A stretch of DNA of 35,814 nucleotides from Candidatus Nomurabacteria bacterium. GTDB taxonomy: Bacteria; Patescibacteriota; Minisyncoccia; Phycocordibacterales; UBA9973. The stretch spans positions 1-35,814 of the forward strand of contig JAPLXQ010000002.1 of assembly GCA_026395995.1 (NCBI GenBank), written 5' to 3'. Positions 21,132 through 28,237 of the stretch are shown one piece after another (the first letter of the stretch is position 1; every line of letters starts with the position of its first letter). The notes beneath the pieces are model-generated. The model was not told the DNA's origin. It saw only the letters and a program-made list of their open reading frames with translations, and did no database searches. The position numbers were made by a program, and so were the translations under genes.

Positions 21132-21947
21132 ATGAAAAGATTAGCAGTAGTTTTAGTATTTTTACTCGGTATTACCGATGTGTTTGCTCAGCAAAAAGAA
21201 AATGTTAAATGGGTCTTTGGAAAAGACTCTAGTAGTAATTTTGTAACAAAAGTAGAGTTTGGATTGATTAGAAATATTTTCGGTATTCCTAGTGAGCATG
21301 GGGAGTTTAAATTAGCTGGTTTAGACACTACGTCTGTAGTCAGTGAATATCATAAAACCCTATTTCGGGCTGAAATGTTTAACATGACTCCGGAAATTCA
21401 AAAAAGAGTGAAATCAAGTGATTTAGATAAATCCATGTCTCAACCTTTTGTGGCTGTCGGATGCGACTCAATAAAATATTCCACTTTGAGTATGTTTTTC
21501 CTTGTCAGGGAATCATATGCTGAATATGTTAGCATTATCTGGCGTGCTCGTATGCCGAGTGATAAATTTTCTTCATTTGATTTCAAAGAAGAAACAACTG
21601 AGGTTAAGGCTGAAATTCTATGGGGGAGGTTTAGTATATGTTTAGGAATAGTAATATTAGCACTTTGGTTTATACTTTGGATATATAAAAGAGACCCAAC
21701 TCTTACTATTTTTTTTCCGATTTGTTGGTTTTTGTTTTCTTCGTTTGGTTTCTTTATGATTTTTATCGTTGTTTACTGTTGTGATGCAAAATCGCAAATT
21801 AAATTTGATGTACTTACTTGGCAACAGTTAATAATTTTTTTGCCAATAACTATAATTTACTTTTATAAAGTTTTTAAAATTTGGAAGAATTATAGAAAGA
21901 AGTTGGAAGAACATATAGAAGAACCGTATGAACACTCTCATCAATAA
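21132..21947 (+). CDS. Secreted/membrane hypothetical protein with signal peptide
   Basis: I do not recognise this family. The signal peptide is clear (MKRLAVVLVFLLGITDVFAQ, cleavage likely after VFA). About 145 external residues follow, then three hydrophobic helices near the C-terminus (about 172-190, 196-218 and 232-250) and a charged His/Glu-rich tail. It may be exported with the tail inside the cell. Its A/T-only leader (AAAATAAATAAAAAAATAAAAC) lacks Shine-Dalgarno. It forms a pair of similar design with the 20370 gene, each with its own promoter and terminator. Confidence 0.75.
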   Translation: MKRLAVVLVFLLGITDVFAQQKENVKWVFGKDSSSNFVTKVEFGLIRNIFGIPSEHGEFKLAGLDTTSVVSEYHKTLFRAEMFNMTPEIQKRVKSSDLDKSMSQPFVAVGCDSIKYSTLSMFFLVRESYAEYVSIIWRARMPSDKFSSFDFKEETTEVKAEILWGRFSICLGIVILALWFILWIYKRDPTLTIFFPICWFLFSSFGFFMIFIVVYCCDAKSQIKFDVLTWQQLIIFLPITIIYFYKVFKIWKNYRKKLEEHIEEPYEHSHQ

Positions 21948-21967
21948 ATTTGTGTTAACAATCTTAA

Positions 21968-22004
21968 CACAAAACACCGTAGCAAATGCTATGGTGTTTT
22001 TATT
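21968..22004 (+). terminator. Terminator of the 21132 gene
   Basis: AAAACACC..AGC and GCT..GGTGTTTT form a stem followed by TATTTT. Confidence 0.85.
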
Positions 22005-22031
22005 TTGCCTATTTAATTTTAATCTTAACGG

Positions 22032-22149
22032 GCGTACTCAATGATTCGAGATTCGCGAATCATTGTTACCCCAGAACCAGAGCAAAGCTCGGTACGGGGC
22101 ATGCTTTGATTTCTCTTGGATATTTGAGTTCTTGTTCGACTTTGTGAGT
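22032..22149 (-). pseudogene. Degenerate copy of the rny 3' end
   Basis: GCGTACTCAATGATTCGAG and the following bases, then CTTTGATTTC and TGGATATTTGAGTTCTTG, match the plus-strand appearance of the intact rny 3' end at 23223-23310 with few differences. A 36-bp insertion (22068-22103) that can fold (ACCCCAGAACCAGAGC / GCTCGGTACGGGG) interrupts the copy and brings a stop codon on the minus strand. The copy has the same orientation as rny and the Fic gene lies between the two. Confidence 0.8.
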
Positions 22150-22158
22150 TGTGGATAA
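22150..22158. other. DnaA-box-like site upstream of Fic
   Basis: TGTGGATAA matches the consensus DnaA box exactly. As a single site just before a promoter it may be chance or a regulatory DnaA site. Confidence 0.35.
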
Positions 22159-22162
22159 ATAC

Positions 22163-22214
22163 TTGCATTTCTTAATATCGGATAGTATACTAAATGAAGT
22201 TATCCGATATTAAG
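22163..22214 (+). promoter_or_regulatory. Fic promoter with a 14-bp inverted-repeat operator
   Basis: TTGCAT (22163-22168), 17 nt, TATACT (22186-22191). CTTAATATCGGATA (22171-22184) and TATCCGATATTAAG (22201-22214) are perfect inverted repeats. One fills the promoter spacer and the other covers the transcription start. A dimer binding both arms would block RNA polymerase. Confidence 0.8.
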
Positions 22215-22229
22215 GATAATTGATCAAAA

Positions 22230-23165
22230 ATGAAAAACGCACCTATTTTAAAACGAATTCAAGAGAAACTAGTCGTACTAAAAAATGCACGACCTTTTCC
22301 GCCGTATTTAGTAAATAAACTCCGCGAGCAGTTTTCTATTGAAATGAATTACAATTCTAATGCGATAGAAGGAAATACTCTCACATTACGTGAGACAATG
22401 CTTGTGTTGCAACAAGGAATAACAGTCAAAGGTAAATCACTTAAAGATCATTTGGAAGTAAAAAATCAAGCGAAAGCTATTGAATACTTATACGATGTAG
22501 TAGATAGTAAAAAAGATATTCTACTCTCTGAAATGCTTATTAGAAATTTACATATTTTAGTAGTACAAAATATTGATGGAGTAGAAGCAGGTTCATATCG
22601 CACTTATGATGTTCGTATAACTGGGAGTAAATATACGCCACCTCCTGCATTTGATGTCCCTCACCAAATGAGCGATTTAATATCTTGGTATAAAAAAAAT
22701 AAAGACAAATTAGATATTATTACACTCGCTACAGAATTCAAACATCGTTTCGTAGCTATCCATCCATTTGGTGATGGCAACGGCAGAGTGAGTAGACTTA
22801 TTTTAAATATTATTTTAATGAAACAAGGTTACCCTATCGTTGTGATATTAAAAAATGATAGAACAAAGTATTATAAAGCTTTACAAAAAGCTGATAAAAG
22901 TAAAATAGATGATTTAGTTTTGTTTATTTCTCAAGCAGTGGAAAGGTCCTTAGACTTATATATTAGAGCAATAAAAAATTCTACAAAAGAAAATACTTTA
23001 TTGTCTTTAGCCAAAATCGCTCCTCAAACAAAATACGATGCTGAATATCTTGGTCTTCTTGTACGAACTGGTAAGGTGGCAGGTGTGAAAGAAGGAAGAA
23101 ACTGGAAGACATCACTAGATGCAGTACAGAGATATGAAATGAACTTGATTAGAAAGAAAAAATAA
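22230..23165 (+). CDS. Fic-domain protein (putative AMP transferase)
   Basis: Fic enzymes transfer AMP or another nucleotide moiety to hydroxyl groups of target proteins. The catalytic motif is complete: HPFGDGNGR (residues 178-186) with the active His. The N-terminal inhibitory motif (S/T)xxxE(G/N) is SNAIEG (43-48), so the enzyme is of the class with a built-in inhibitory helix whose Glu must move for activity. The C-terminal end (about 245-300) looks like a winged helix (KYDAEYLGLLVRTGKVAGVKE), which could bind the operator just upstream and autoregulate. No separate antitoxin gene is visible. It lies between the two copies of the rny 3' end. Confidence 0.93.
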   Translation: MKNAPILKRIQEKLVVLKNARPFPPYLVNKLREQFSIEMNYNSNAIEGNTLTLRETMLVLQQGITVKGKSLKDHLEVKNQAKAIEYLYDVVDSKKDILLSEMLIRNLHILVVQNIDGVEAGSYRTYDVRITGSKYTPPPAFDVPHQMSDLISWYKKNKDKLDIITLATEFKHRFVAIHPFGDGNGRVSRLILNIILMKQGYPIVVILKNDRTKYYKALQKADKSKIDDLVLFISQAVERSLDLYIRAIKNSTKENTLLSLAKIAPQTKYDAEYLGLLVRTGKVAGVKEGRNWKTSLDAVQRYEMNLIRKKK

Positions 23166-23172
23166 ATTAAAC

Positions 23173-23203
23173 AAAAAATCCTCACAGTTGTGAGGATTTT
23201 TTG
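23173..23203. terminator. Bidirectional terminator between Fic and rny
   Basis: AAAAAATCCTCACA and TGTGAGGATTTTTT form a perfect stem between two convergent genes. Confidence 0.92.
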
Positions 23204-23218
23204 TTGTTATCTTAATTT

Positions 23219-24748
23219 TTATCTCGCGTATTCAATGATTCGAGATTCGCGGATCATGGTGACTTTGATTTCACCTGGATATTTGAGTTCTTGCTCAATC
23301 TTGTTTGCAATATCACGAGCCATGAGTTTTGCTTCAGTGTCAGATACTTTTTCTGGAGTGACGAAGATTCTCACTTCACGTCCGGCAGCGAGAGCATAAG
23401 ATTTCTCGACTCCTCCGAAGCCATTTACTAATGCTTCGAGTTCTTGCAATCGTTTCAAATAGTTCTCTACAGAGTCACGGCGGGCACCAGGACGACCACC
23501 AGAGATAGCATCGGCTGTCTGCACGATGACTGATTCAATAGTCTCATAAGGATAATCTTCATGGTGAGACTTCATAGCTGTGATGATTCTCTCATCAGCT
23601 CCGAATTTTTGAAGAATACGCATACCGATTTCGATATGTGTACCTTGGACTTCGTGGTCGAGAGCTTTACCGATATCGTGCACGAGTGCACCAGCTTTTG
23701 CGATGGCGACATCAGCACCGAGCTCTTCAGCGAGCATGCCGGCAATGTGTGTCATTTCGATAGAGTGCTGAAGAACATTTTGTCCATAACTAGTACGGAA
23801 GTATAGGCGACCAATGATGGCCACGATGCGTGGGTCAAAATTGAAGATTCCACATTCGTAGACTGCTTGCTCTCCTTTTTCTTTAATAATTTTATTAATT
23901 TCTTCTTTGGCTTTTTCTACGAGTTCTTCGATTTTGGCTGGTTGAATTCTTCCATCAAGAATCAAATTCTCAAGTGCCACACGAGCGACTTGTCGGCGAA
24001 TTGGGTCGAATGATGAAATGACGATTGTGCCTGGAGTATCATCGACGATGAGCTCGACTCCGGAGGCACGTTCGAAGGCACGAATGTTTCGTCCTTCTTT
24101 ACCGATAATCTTTCCTTTGATTTCGTTGTTTGGAATTGTAATGACAGTCGTCATCAATTCTGAAGCAGTACTAGATGCGAGACGTTGAATAGAAGTAGCT
24201 AAAATATCTTTTGCACGACGATCTAGCTTTTCTGTAGCAGAATTTTCTAATTTCTGCATACGTACCAAGATGTCTGCTTCGTATTTTTGCTCAATATCTT
24301 TCAAAAGCTGTTCTTTTGCTTCTTCAGAAGAAAGCTGGGCTACTTTTTCAAGTGCAGCTATTTTTTCTGCTTGGGCATTTTCGACTCTTTCTTGAATTTT
24401 TTTAATGTCTTCGACTTTTGTCTTAATACTCTCTACTTCTTTGTCTATCTCGACTTGGCGAGCATCCAAAAGCTCATCTTTTTTGATAAGTCTTTTTTCT
24501 GTTTCTTTGAACTCTTCACCTTTCTTTTTCTCTTCTTCTTTTAACTCTGCTAAGGTTACCTCTGATTTCTTTTTCGCTTCGTCTAAGATTCTTTGTGATT
24601 CTTCTCTCGCTCCGACCATCATGTCTTTGATGTCGATTTCAATCGATCGCTTTTTACCTAAAGCGATGATCAAGCGTAGGTAGTACCCAAGTCCAACGCC
24701 GAAAAAGAGCACACCGGCCCCGATCAAAAGTTTTATTGTTAAACTCAT
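23219..24748 (-). CDS. rny: Ribonuclease Y
   Basis: RNase Y is a membrane-anchored endoribonuclease that starts mRNA decay. The 509-aa protein has an N-terminal transmembrane helix (LLIGAGVLFFGVGLGYYL), then a long coiled coil (about residues 40-190). A KH domain follows (TVITIPNNEIKGKIIGKEGRNIRAFE), then the HD domain with the metal ligands (AGALVHDIGKALDHE) and KSHHEDYPYETIE. Length and order are typical. The start codon lies in the right arm of a 7-bp hairpin (ATAAGCT...AGCTTAT, 24747-24767), a possible translation control. A promoter TAGACA, 17 nt, TATATT lies about 170 nt upstream. Confidence 0.97.
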   Translation of the reverse strand: MSLTIKLLIGAGVLFFGVGLGYYLRLIIALGKKRSIEIDIKDMMVGAREESQRILDEAKKKSEVTLAELKEEEKKKGEEFKETEKRLIKKDELLDARQVEIDKEVESIKTKVEDIKKIQERVENAQAEKIAALEKVAQLSSEEAKEQLLKDIEQKYEADILVRMQKLENSATEKLDRRAKDILATSIQRLASSTASELMTTVITIPNNEIKGKIIGKEGRNIRAFERASGVELIVDDTPGTIVISSFDPIRRQVARVALENLILDGRIQPAKIEELVEKAKEEINKIIKEKGEQAVYECGIFNFDPRIVAIIGRLYFRTSYGQNVLQHSIEMTHIAGMLAEELGADVAIAKAGALVHDIGKALDHEVQGTHIEIGMRILQKFGADERIITAMKSHHEDYPYETIESVIVQTADAISGGRPGARRDSVENYLKRLQELEALVNGFGGVEKSYALAAGREVRIFVTPEKVSDTEAKLMARDIANKIEQELKYPGEIKVTMIRESRIIEYAR

Positions 24749-24960
24749 AAGCTTTGTGTCAGCTTATAAGAACACACCATTAATTTGGCATTTCTCTAGT
24801 TTTTTGCGCGAGTTTTGTCTTTGCGCAGATATTTTTTGTAAAAATTTTTGAAACTTTCAAGATTGTCATAATGTAACGATATATTCCTAAAAACCAATTG
24901 TAAATAAATTTGTAAATCTCACATGTACAATATACCAAAAATAGCCTGGCTTGTCTATAA
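24749..24960 (-). promoter_or_regulatory. rny leader and promoter
   Basis: On the minus strand TAGACA, 17 nt and TATATT lie near 24930-24960, giving a leader of about 170 nt. The hairpin ATAAGCT GACACAA AGCTTAT ends at the ATG. No gene is visible in this stretch. Confidence 0.5.
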
Positions 24961-25029
24961 AAGGAAAATATTTGACAAAAACTTCAAAAGTAATAGGATT
25001 TAAGCAAAAGAACCTTAAAATAGATTATT

Positions 25030-25161
25030 ATGATAATTTTAGATAAATTTGTACCACCCGTGTCTACACATATGAGTACAGAACAAACTTTACTTATAAT
25101 AGCAGGTTTTATTTGTGTGGTTTTGTTTATTGCATTTTTAAATAAAGACAGAAGCAAATGA
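25030..25161 (+). CDS. Small membrane protein, 43 aa, coupled to the GrpB-type gene
   Basis: This ORF is missing from the ORF track because of its size. It encodes about 20 polar residues, then one hydrophobic helix (LLIIAGFICVVLFIAFL) and a charged end (NKDRSK). Its TGA overlaps the ATG of the next gene (ATGA), a strong sign of translational coupling. A promoter-like TTGACA (24972-24977), 16 nt, TAGGAT lies upstream. A second in-frame ATG at 25072 would still give the helix. Function unknown. Confidence 0.6.
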   Translation: MIILDKFVPPVSTHMSTEQTLLIIAGFICVVLFIAFLNKDRSK

Positions 25162-25664
25162 ACAAAAAAACAGAATTCTTTCATCAGAAAGATGTCGTCC
25201 GAATAATAGATCCGTTATTTAAAGAATATTACGCTATTTTAAAGGAGGTTTTTCTCAATAAAAATGTTGATATTCAGCACATAGGAAGCTCGGCTATTCC
25301 TCACGCTTTAACAAAAAAAGATTTGGATATACAGATTCGTGTACCAGAAAAATATTTTGAAATAGCAGTGAAGATTTTGGCTGAGCTTTATAAAGAACAT
25401 CACTCAGAACTTTGGAGTGAGCAATTTGCAATAATGACTCACTTTGAAAACGGTATACATATTGATTTTGTGATTACTGTCATAAATTCAAAGTATGATA
25501 ACTTTTACAAAGTCAGGGATTATTTTATCGCAAACCCTGTTGAACTGGAAAAATACAATACTCTCAAGTTAAAGTTCCAAGGAAAAGATTATTTGGAGTA
25601 CACAAGAGCCAAAAGGATATTTTTCACTGAAATGTTTGGCGAGCAAGGGGATATGAATTTGTAA
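25158..25664 (+). CDS. GrpB/UPF0157-family nucleotidyltransferase-fold protein
   Basis: The 168-aa protein shows the GrpB family core: an N-terminal helix region, then IQHIGSSAIPHALTKKDLDIQIRV, where GSS and the DxD pair (DLDI) are the nucleotidyltransferase signature. The segment NGIHIDFVITV carries a further acidic residue. The end (LKLKFQGKDYLEYTRAKRIFF) matches the family tail. The biochemical role of GrpB-like proteins is not established. It starts inside the stop of the 43-aa membrane ORF, so the two are probably made together. Confidence 0.85.
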   Translation: MNKKTEFFHQKDVVRIIDPLFKEYYAILKEVFLNKNVDIQHIGSSAIPHALTKKDLDIQIRVPEKYFEIAVKILAELYKEHHSELWSEQFAIMTHFENGIHIDFVITVINSKYDNFYKVRDYFIANPVELEKYNTLKLKFQGKDYLEYTRAKRIFFTEMFGEQGDMNL

Positions 25665-25679
25665 TTATTTAATGTAAAC

Positions 25680-25713
25680 AAAAACACCAGAAATTAATTC
25701 TGGTGTTTTTTAT
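25680..25713. terminator. Bidirectional terminator
   Basis: AAAACACCAGAATT-type stem: ACACCAGAA pairs with TTCTGGTGT, followed by T-runs on both strands, between the GrpB-type gene and clpP. Confidence 0.9.
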
Positions 25714-25721
25714 TTCAAATT

Positions 25722-26315
25722 TTATTTAGCAGGAGTTTTGGACTTTGTGACTATTTCATCAATGATGCCGTATTTTTTGGCTTCGTCGGAATCCATGTAG
25801 AAATCGCGTTCGACGTCTTTTTCTATTTGAGCGAGAGTCTTGCCTGTATTTTTCGCGAGTAATTTATTTAAATTATCTCGAGTTTTCAAAATATGTTTTG
25901 CAGAGATTGCTATATCTGTGGCTTGTCCTTCTACTCCACCTAGAGGTTGGTGAATCATGACTTCAGCATTTGGGAGAATGTATCTCTTACCTTTCTTTCC
26001 AGCAGAGAGGACGATAGCTGCGCCGGATGCTGCCATACCTACGCAAAATGTCGCGATGTCTGGACGAATATGATTCATTGTATCAACGATAGCCATAGTA
26101 GAAGTGACAGAGCCACCAGGTGAGTTCACATAGAGGAAGACATCCTTTTTAGGATCTTCACTTTCCAAAAATAATAATTGAGCAATAATAATGTTTGCTG
26201 TGTGGTCGTCTATTTGTCCGGAAAGGAAAATAATACGATCGCGAAGTAGGCGAGAGTAAATATCATACGCTCGCTCTCCAAACTGACTTTTCTCTATAAC
26301 TGTTGGTATTAACAT
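25722..26315 (-). CDS. clpP: ATP-dependent Clp protease proteolytic subunit
   Basis: ClpP forms the double-ring protease that degrades proteins delivered by Clp ATPases. The catalytic residues are visible: S97 in [10 protein letters not shown]122 in VMIHQPLGG, and an Asp in the [11 protein letters not shown] region. I place the start at 26315 ([10 protein letters not shown], 197 aa). The ORF-track start at 26372 would run through the promoter and an upstream terminator. A TATATT box (26324-26329) lies 8 nt before this ATG, so the mRNA is predicted leaderless. The ATPase partner is not in the window. Confidence 0.97.
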   Translation of the reverse strand: MLIPTVIEKSQFGERAYDIYSRLLRDRIIFLSGQIDDHTANIIIAQLLFLESEDPKKDVFLYVNSPGGSVTSTMAIVDTMNHIRPDIATFCVGMAASGAAIVLSAGKKGKRYILPNAEVMIHQPLGGVEGQATDIAISAKHILKTRDNLNKLLAKNTGKTLAQIEKDVERDFYMDSDEAKKYGIIDEIVTKSKTPAK

Positions 26316-26365
26316 AGTTTTATAATATACCGAAAGACCTTTCAAATCAAATTTTAAATAAAAAA

Positions 26366-26674
26366 ACGCCAACCTTATTCAAGTTGGCGTAAAATAGTCC
26401 AATAGGCATAGATTGAAATATTCAATCTTCTCAGTCCTTTTATAAAGCTAATAAATCATAAATGATTTACCAAGGTTCAATGCTATCAGAGCATTTCTGT
26501 GGTTTTATCCCTGTACATCATAGAGCAATGGCTTTATGAATTTTTGTGTACCCCCTTTTCCAACTTTATAAAAATACCTCAGTTTTCGATTCTAGATAAC
26601 CGATCCTTCTCAATATGTAATCCCTTTCTGATATAAAACCAGAATTTCGTCACACCTGGATTAGAGAACTATTT
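26366..26674 (-). ncRNA. Unassigned structured ncRNA candidate, about 310 nt
   Basis: Between tig and clpP, 390 bp hold no ORF but a complete transcription unit. A promoter TTGCAT (26704-26709), 17 nt, TAGAAT (26681-26686) lies at one end; a strong minus-strand terminator (ACGCCAAC...GTTGGCGT plus T-run, 26363-26390) lies at the other. Internal hairpins include AGATTGAA TAT TTCAATCT, AAATCA TTTA TGATTT and ATGCT CTGAT AGCAT. Longer pairings are GTACA/TGTAC with TCATA/TATGA, and TAATCC/GGATTA. I see no hallmark of tmRNA (T arm), RNase P (GAGGAAAGTCC) or SRP RNA. A 6S-like RNA cannot be excluded. Confidence 0.6.
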
Positions 26675-26680
26675 ATTCTG

Positions 26681-26709
26681 ATTCTATCTCTGTATTAAAA
26701 GTAATGCAA
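26681..26709 (-). promoter_or_regulatory. Promoter of the ncRNA candidate
   Basis: TTGCAT, 17 nt, TAGAAT on the minus strand. Confidence 0.65.
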
Positions 26710-26734
26710 CTTTGACTTTTTATTAGTTTATTTT

Positions 26735-26782
26735 AAATTAAATCAGCCCAACAAATTTAATTTGTTGGGCTGATTTAATTTT
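26735..26782 (-). terminator. Terminator of tig
   Basis: AAATCAGCCCAACAAATT and AATTTGTTGGGCTGATTT form a very long perfect stem with T-rich flanks. It insulates tig from the ncRNA unit. Confidence 0.92.
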
Positions 26783-27885
26783 TATTTTTGTGCTTCTAAG
26801 AACTGGAAGACTTTTTCGTTAGTCAGAACATTTTCAGTGTGAGCACGAGCACGTTCTGGGTCAGCATCTTTATAGTGTTCTAGAATGTGTTCTACTTCGT
26901 GTTCGACATCGACTTCTTCAGGTTTCAAATTTTCTATTTTAGCTATTTCATTTAAAACTAGAGAAAGTTTTGATCTTTGTTCGGCATCTTTTCGGAAATC
27001 TGTACGTAGGTCAGCATCAGTCTTTTTTAAATGTTTTAAATAATCTTCAAATTTCATTCCCATTTGAGTAATATCACTTTCCATTCTTTGTAAGATTTTA
27101 TTTGTTTCAGACTCGATCAAGATTTCTGGTACATCCATTTCTGATTTTTCAATAATCTTTTCAATGATTTTGATTCTTGTTTTTTCTTTGATATTATTTT
27201 CTTTTTCTAATTTCATATTATCACTAATTTTTGTTTTAAAATCAGCAATATTTTCAAAAGGTCCCATAGCTTGGACAAATTCATCGTTGAATTCTGGAAG
27301 AATTGGTTGCAATATATCTCCCTCTCCTTTCAGGAGAGGGTCAGGGTGAGGTTTTGAGTCGACCTCATCCTCCGCCTTCTCCTGGAGAGGAGAAGGAACT
27401 TCCACCTTTGGAGCTCTTGAGGTGCGAATATCTAGAATAACTTTTTCAATTTCTTCTTCTGTAATATTAGTATTTTTTTCTTCATCAGTAAGTCCTCCAA
27501 TGATTTCTTTAGCTATTTTTTTATAGTCAGCCATTTTGACTTCAGGCAAGACTGCAGTTTTGATTTTGAAACCTAGGGCATTATTGCGGGCCAATTTTGT
27601 GATCATTATTTCTGGTCGTGAAATAGCATCAATTTTATTGTCTTCAAGAATTTTAGGATAATGCTCAGCCAAAGCTAACTCAGCCATTTCTTCTAAGATT
27701 TTAATTTCAGGAACTTTAGAAAGGATGATAGCTTCTGGAGCTTTTCCTTTTCGAAAACCATCGATTTCAATATTTTCACCAATTAGCTTTAAGGCTTTGG
27801 AATAATAACTTTCAAAAGCTTCAGCCTCCAATTCTCCTTCGATTTCTACTATACTTTGTGGTAATTTGTTTATTTTTATTTGCAT
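26782..27885 (-). CDS. tig: Trigger factor lacking the PPIase domain
   Basis: Trigger factor binds the ribosome exit and shelters nascent chains. The N-terminal ribosome-binding domain is present (about residues 1-150) with the GFRKGKAP signature, and the C-terminal chaperone domain begins at LPEFNDEFVQAMG. The FKBP-type PPIase domain of about 90 residues that normally lies between them is missing. In its place are about 45 residues (VPSPLQEKAEDEVD ... KPHPDPLLKGEGD) encoded by two palindromic repeats. Total length is 367 aa against about 430 in E. coli. The promoter TTGACA (27915-27920), 17 nt, TAATAT ends 6 nt before the ATG, so the mRNA is predicted leaderless. Confidence 0.93.
   Translation of the reverse strand: MQIKINKLPQSIVEIEGELEAEAFESYYSKALKLIGENIEIDGFRKGKAPEAIILSKVPEIKILEEMAELALAEHYPKILEDNKIDAISRPEIMITKLARNNALGFKIKTAVLPEVKMADYKKIAKEIIGGLTDEEKNTNITEEEIEKVILDIRTSRAPKVEVPSPLQEKAEDEVDSKPHPDPLLKGEGDILQPILPEFNDEFVQAMGPFENIADFKTKISDNMKLEKENNIKEKTRIKIIEKIIEKSEMDVPEILIESETNKILQRMESDITQMGMKFEDYLKHLKKTDADLRTDFRKDAEQRSKLSLVLNEIAKIENLKPEEVDVEHEVEHILEHYKDADPERARAHTENVLTNEKVFQFLEAQK
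27318..27397. repeat. Two dispersed palindromic repeats inside tig
   Basis: CCTCTCCTTTCAGGAGAGG with the tail TCAGGGTGAGGT, and in the opposite orientation ACCTCATCCTCCG with the stem CTTCTCC TGGA GAGGAGAAG. The two units are separated by about 10 bp, keep the frame open and fill the position of the missing PPIase domain. Confidence 0.88.
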
Positions 27886-27925
27886 ATTTTCATATTATAT
27901 TTATTGAGCCATTTTGTCAAAATTA

Positions 27926-27956
27926 AAAATCCTCCAGTCTAGTGGAGGATTTTTAA
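27926..27956 (-). terminator. Terminator of the 27970-29098 genes
   Basis: AAAAATCCTCCA and TGGAGGATTTTT form the stem. It overlaps the upstream edge of the tig promoter. Confidence 0.88.
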
Positions 27957-27969
27957 TGAGTAATTTAGA

Positions 27970-28176
27970 TTATATTTTACTATCGATATTATTGATATCA
28001 GTAGTATTTAAATCTGTCTCTATTCCAGAAAATTCATCTGTGGTGACTTGAGACGGATTATTCCTTTGCTGCATTTGCTTTTTGACACTTGTCTTATAGA
28101 GGTAAACTCCACCTATTATCAAAATAATTATAATAATAACTGAGCCTATTAACGCACTGTTTGATTTTTGTTCCAT
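27970..28176 (-). CDS. Small single-pass membrane protein, 68 aa
   Basis: I do not recognise this family. After nine residues comes a hydrophobic helix (ALIGSVIIIIILIIGGVYLY). A short basic stretch and an acidic, Thr/Asn-rich tail follow (about residues 40-68). It could be a bitopic protein with either orientation. It follows the 286-aa coiled-coil gene on the same strand and has an almost identical 44-bp leader element at the same distance from its ATG. In overall design it resembles the 94-aa protein at 34532. Confidence 0.72.
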   Translation of the reverse strand: MEQKSNSALIGSVIIIIILIIGGVYLYKTSVKKQMQQRNNPSQVTTDEFSGIETDLNTTDINNIDSKI

Positions 28177-28180
28177 AATA

Positions 28181-28224
28181 TTCTTGTCCCGCGTAGCTTT
28201 GTAAAAGCAAAGTGGGATTATTTT
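28181..28224 (-). repeat. Repeated leader hairpin, copy 1
   Basis: TTCTTGTCCCGCGTAGCTTT plus the following 24 bp equals the segment 29103-29146 except for one base. It folds as TCCCAC...GCTTTTACAAAGC...GCGGGA on the minus strand. It ends 4 nt before the ATG of the 68-aa gene. Confidence 0.88.
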
Positions 28225-28237
28225 AAGTTAATAATAA

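Noticed and set aside
22230-23165. Fic/Phd-Doc type toxin-antitoxin pair
   Set aside because: No separate antitoxin ORF lies before or after the gene; the inhibitory SNAIEG motif is inside the Fic protein itself.
26391-26700. RNase P RNA, tmRNA or SRP RNA
   Set aside because: The conserved words of these RNAs (GAGGAAAGTCC, a T arm with acceptor end, the SRP tetraloop region) were not found on either strand.
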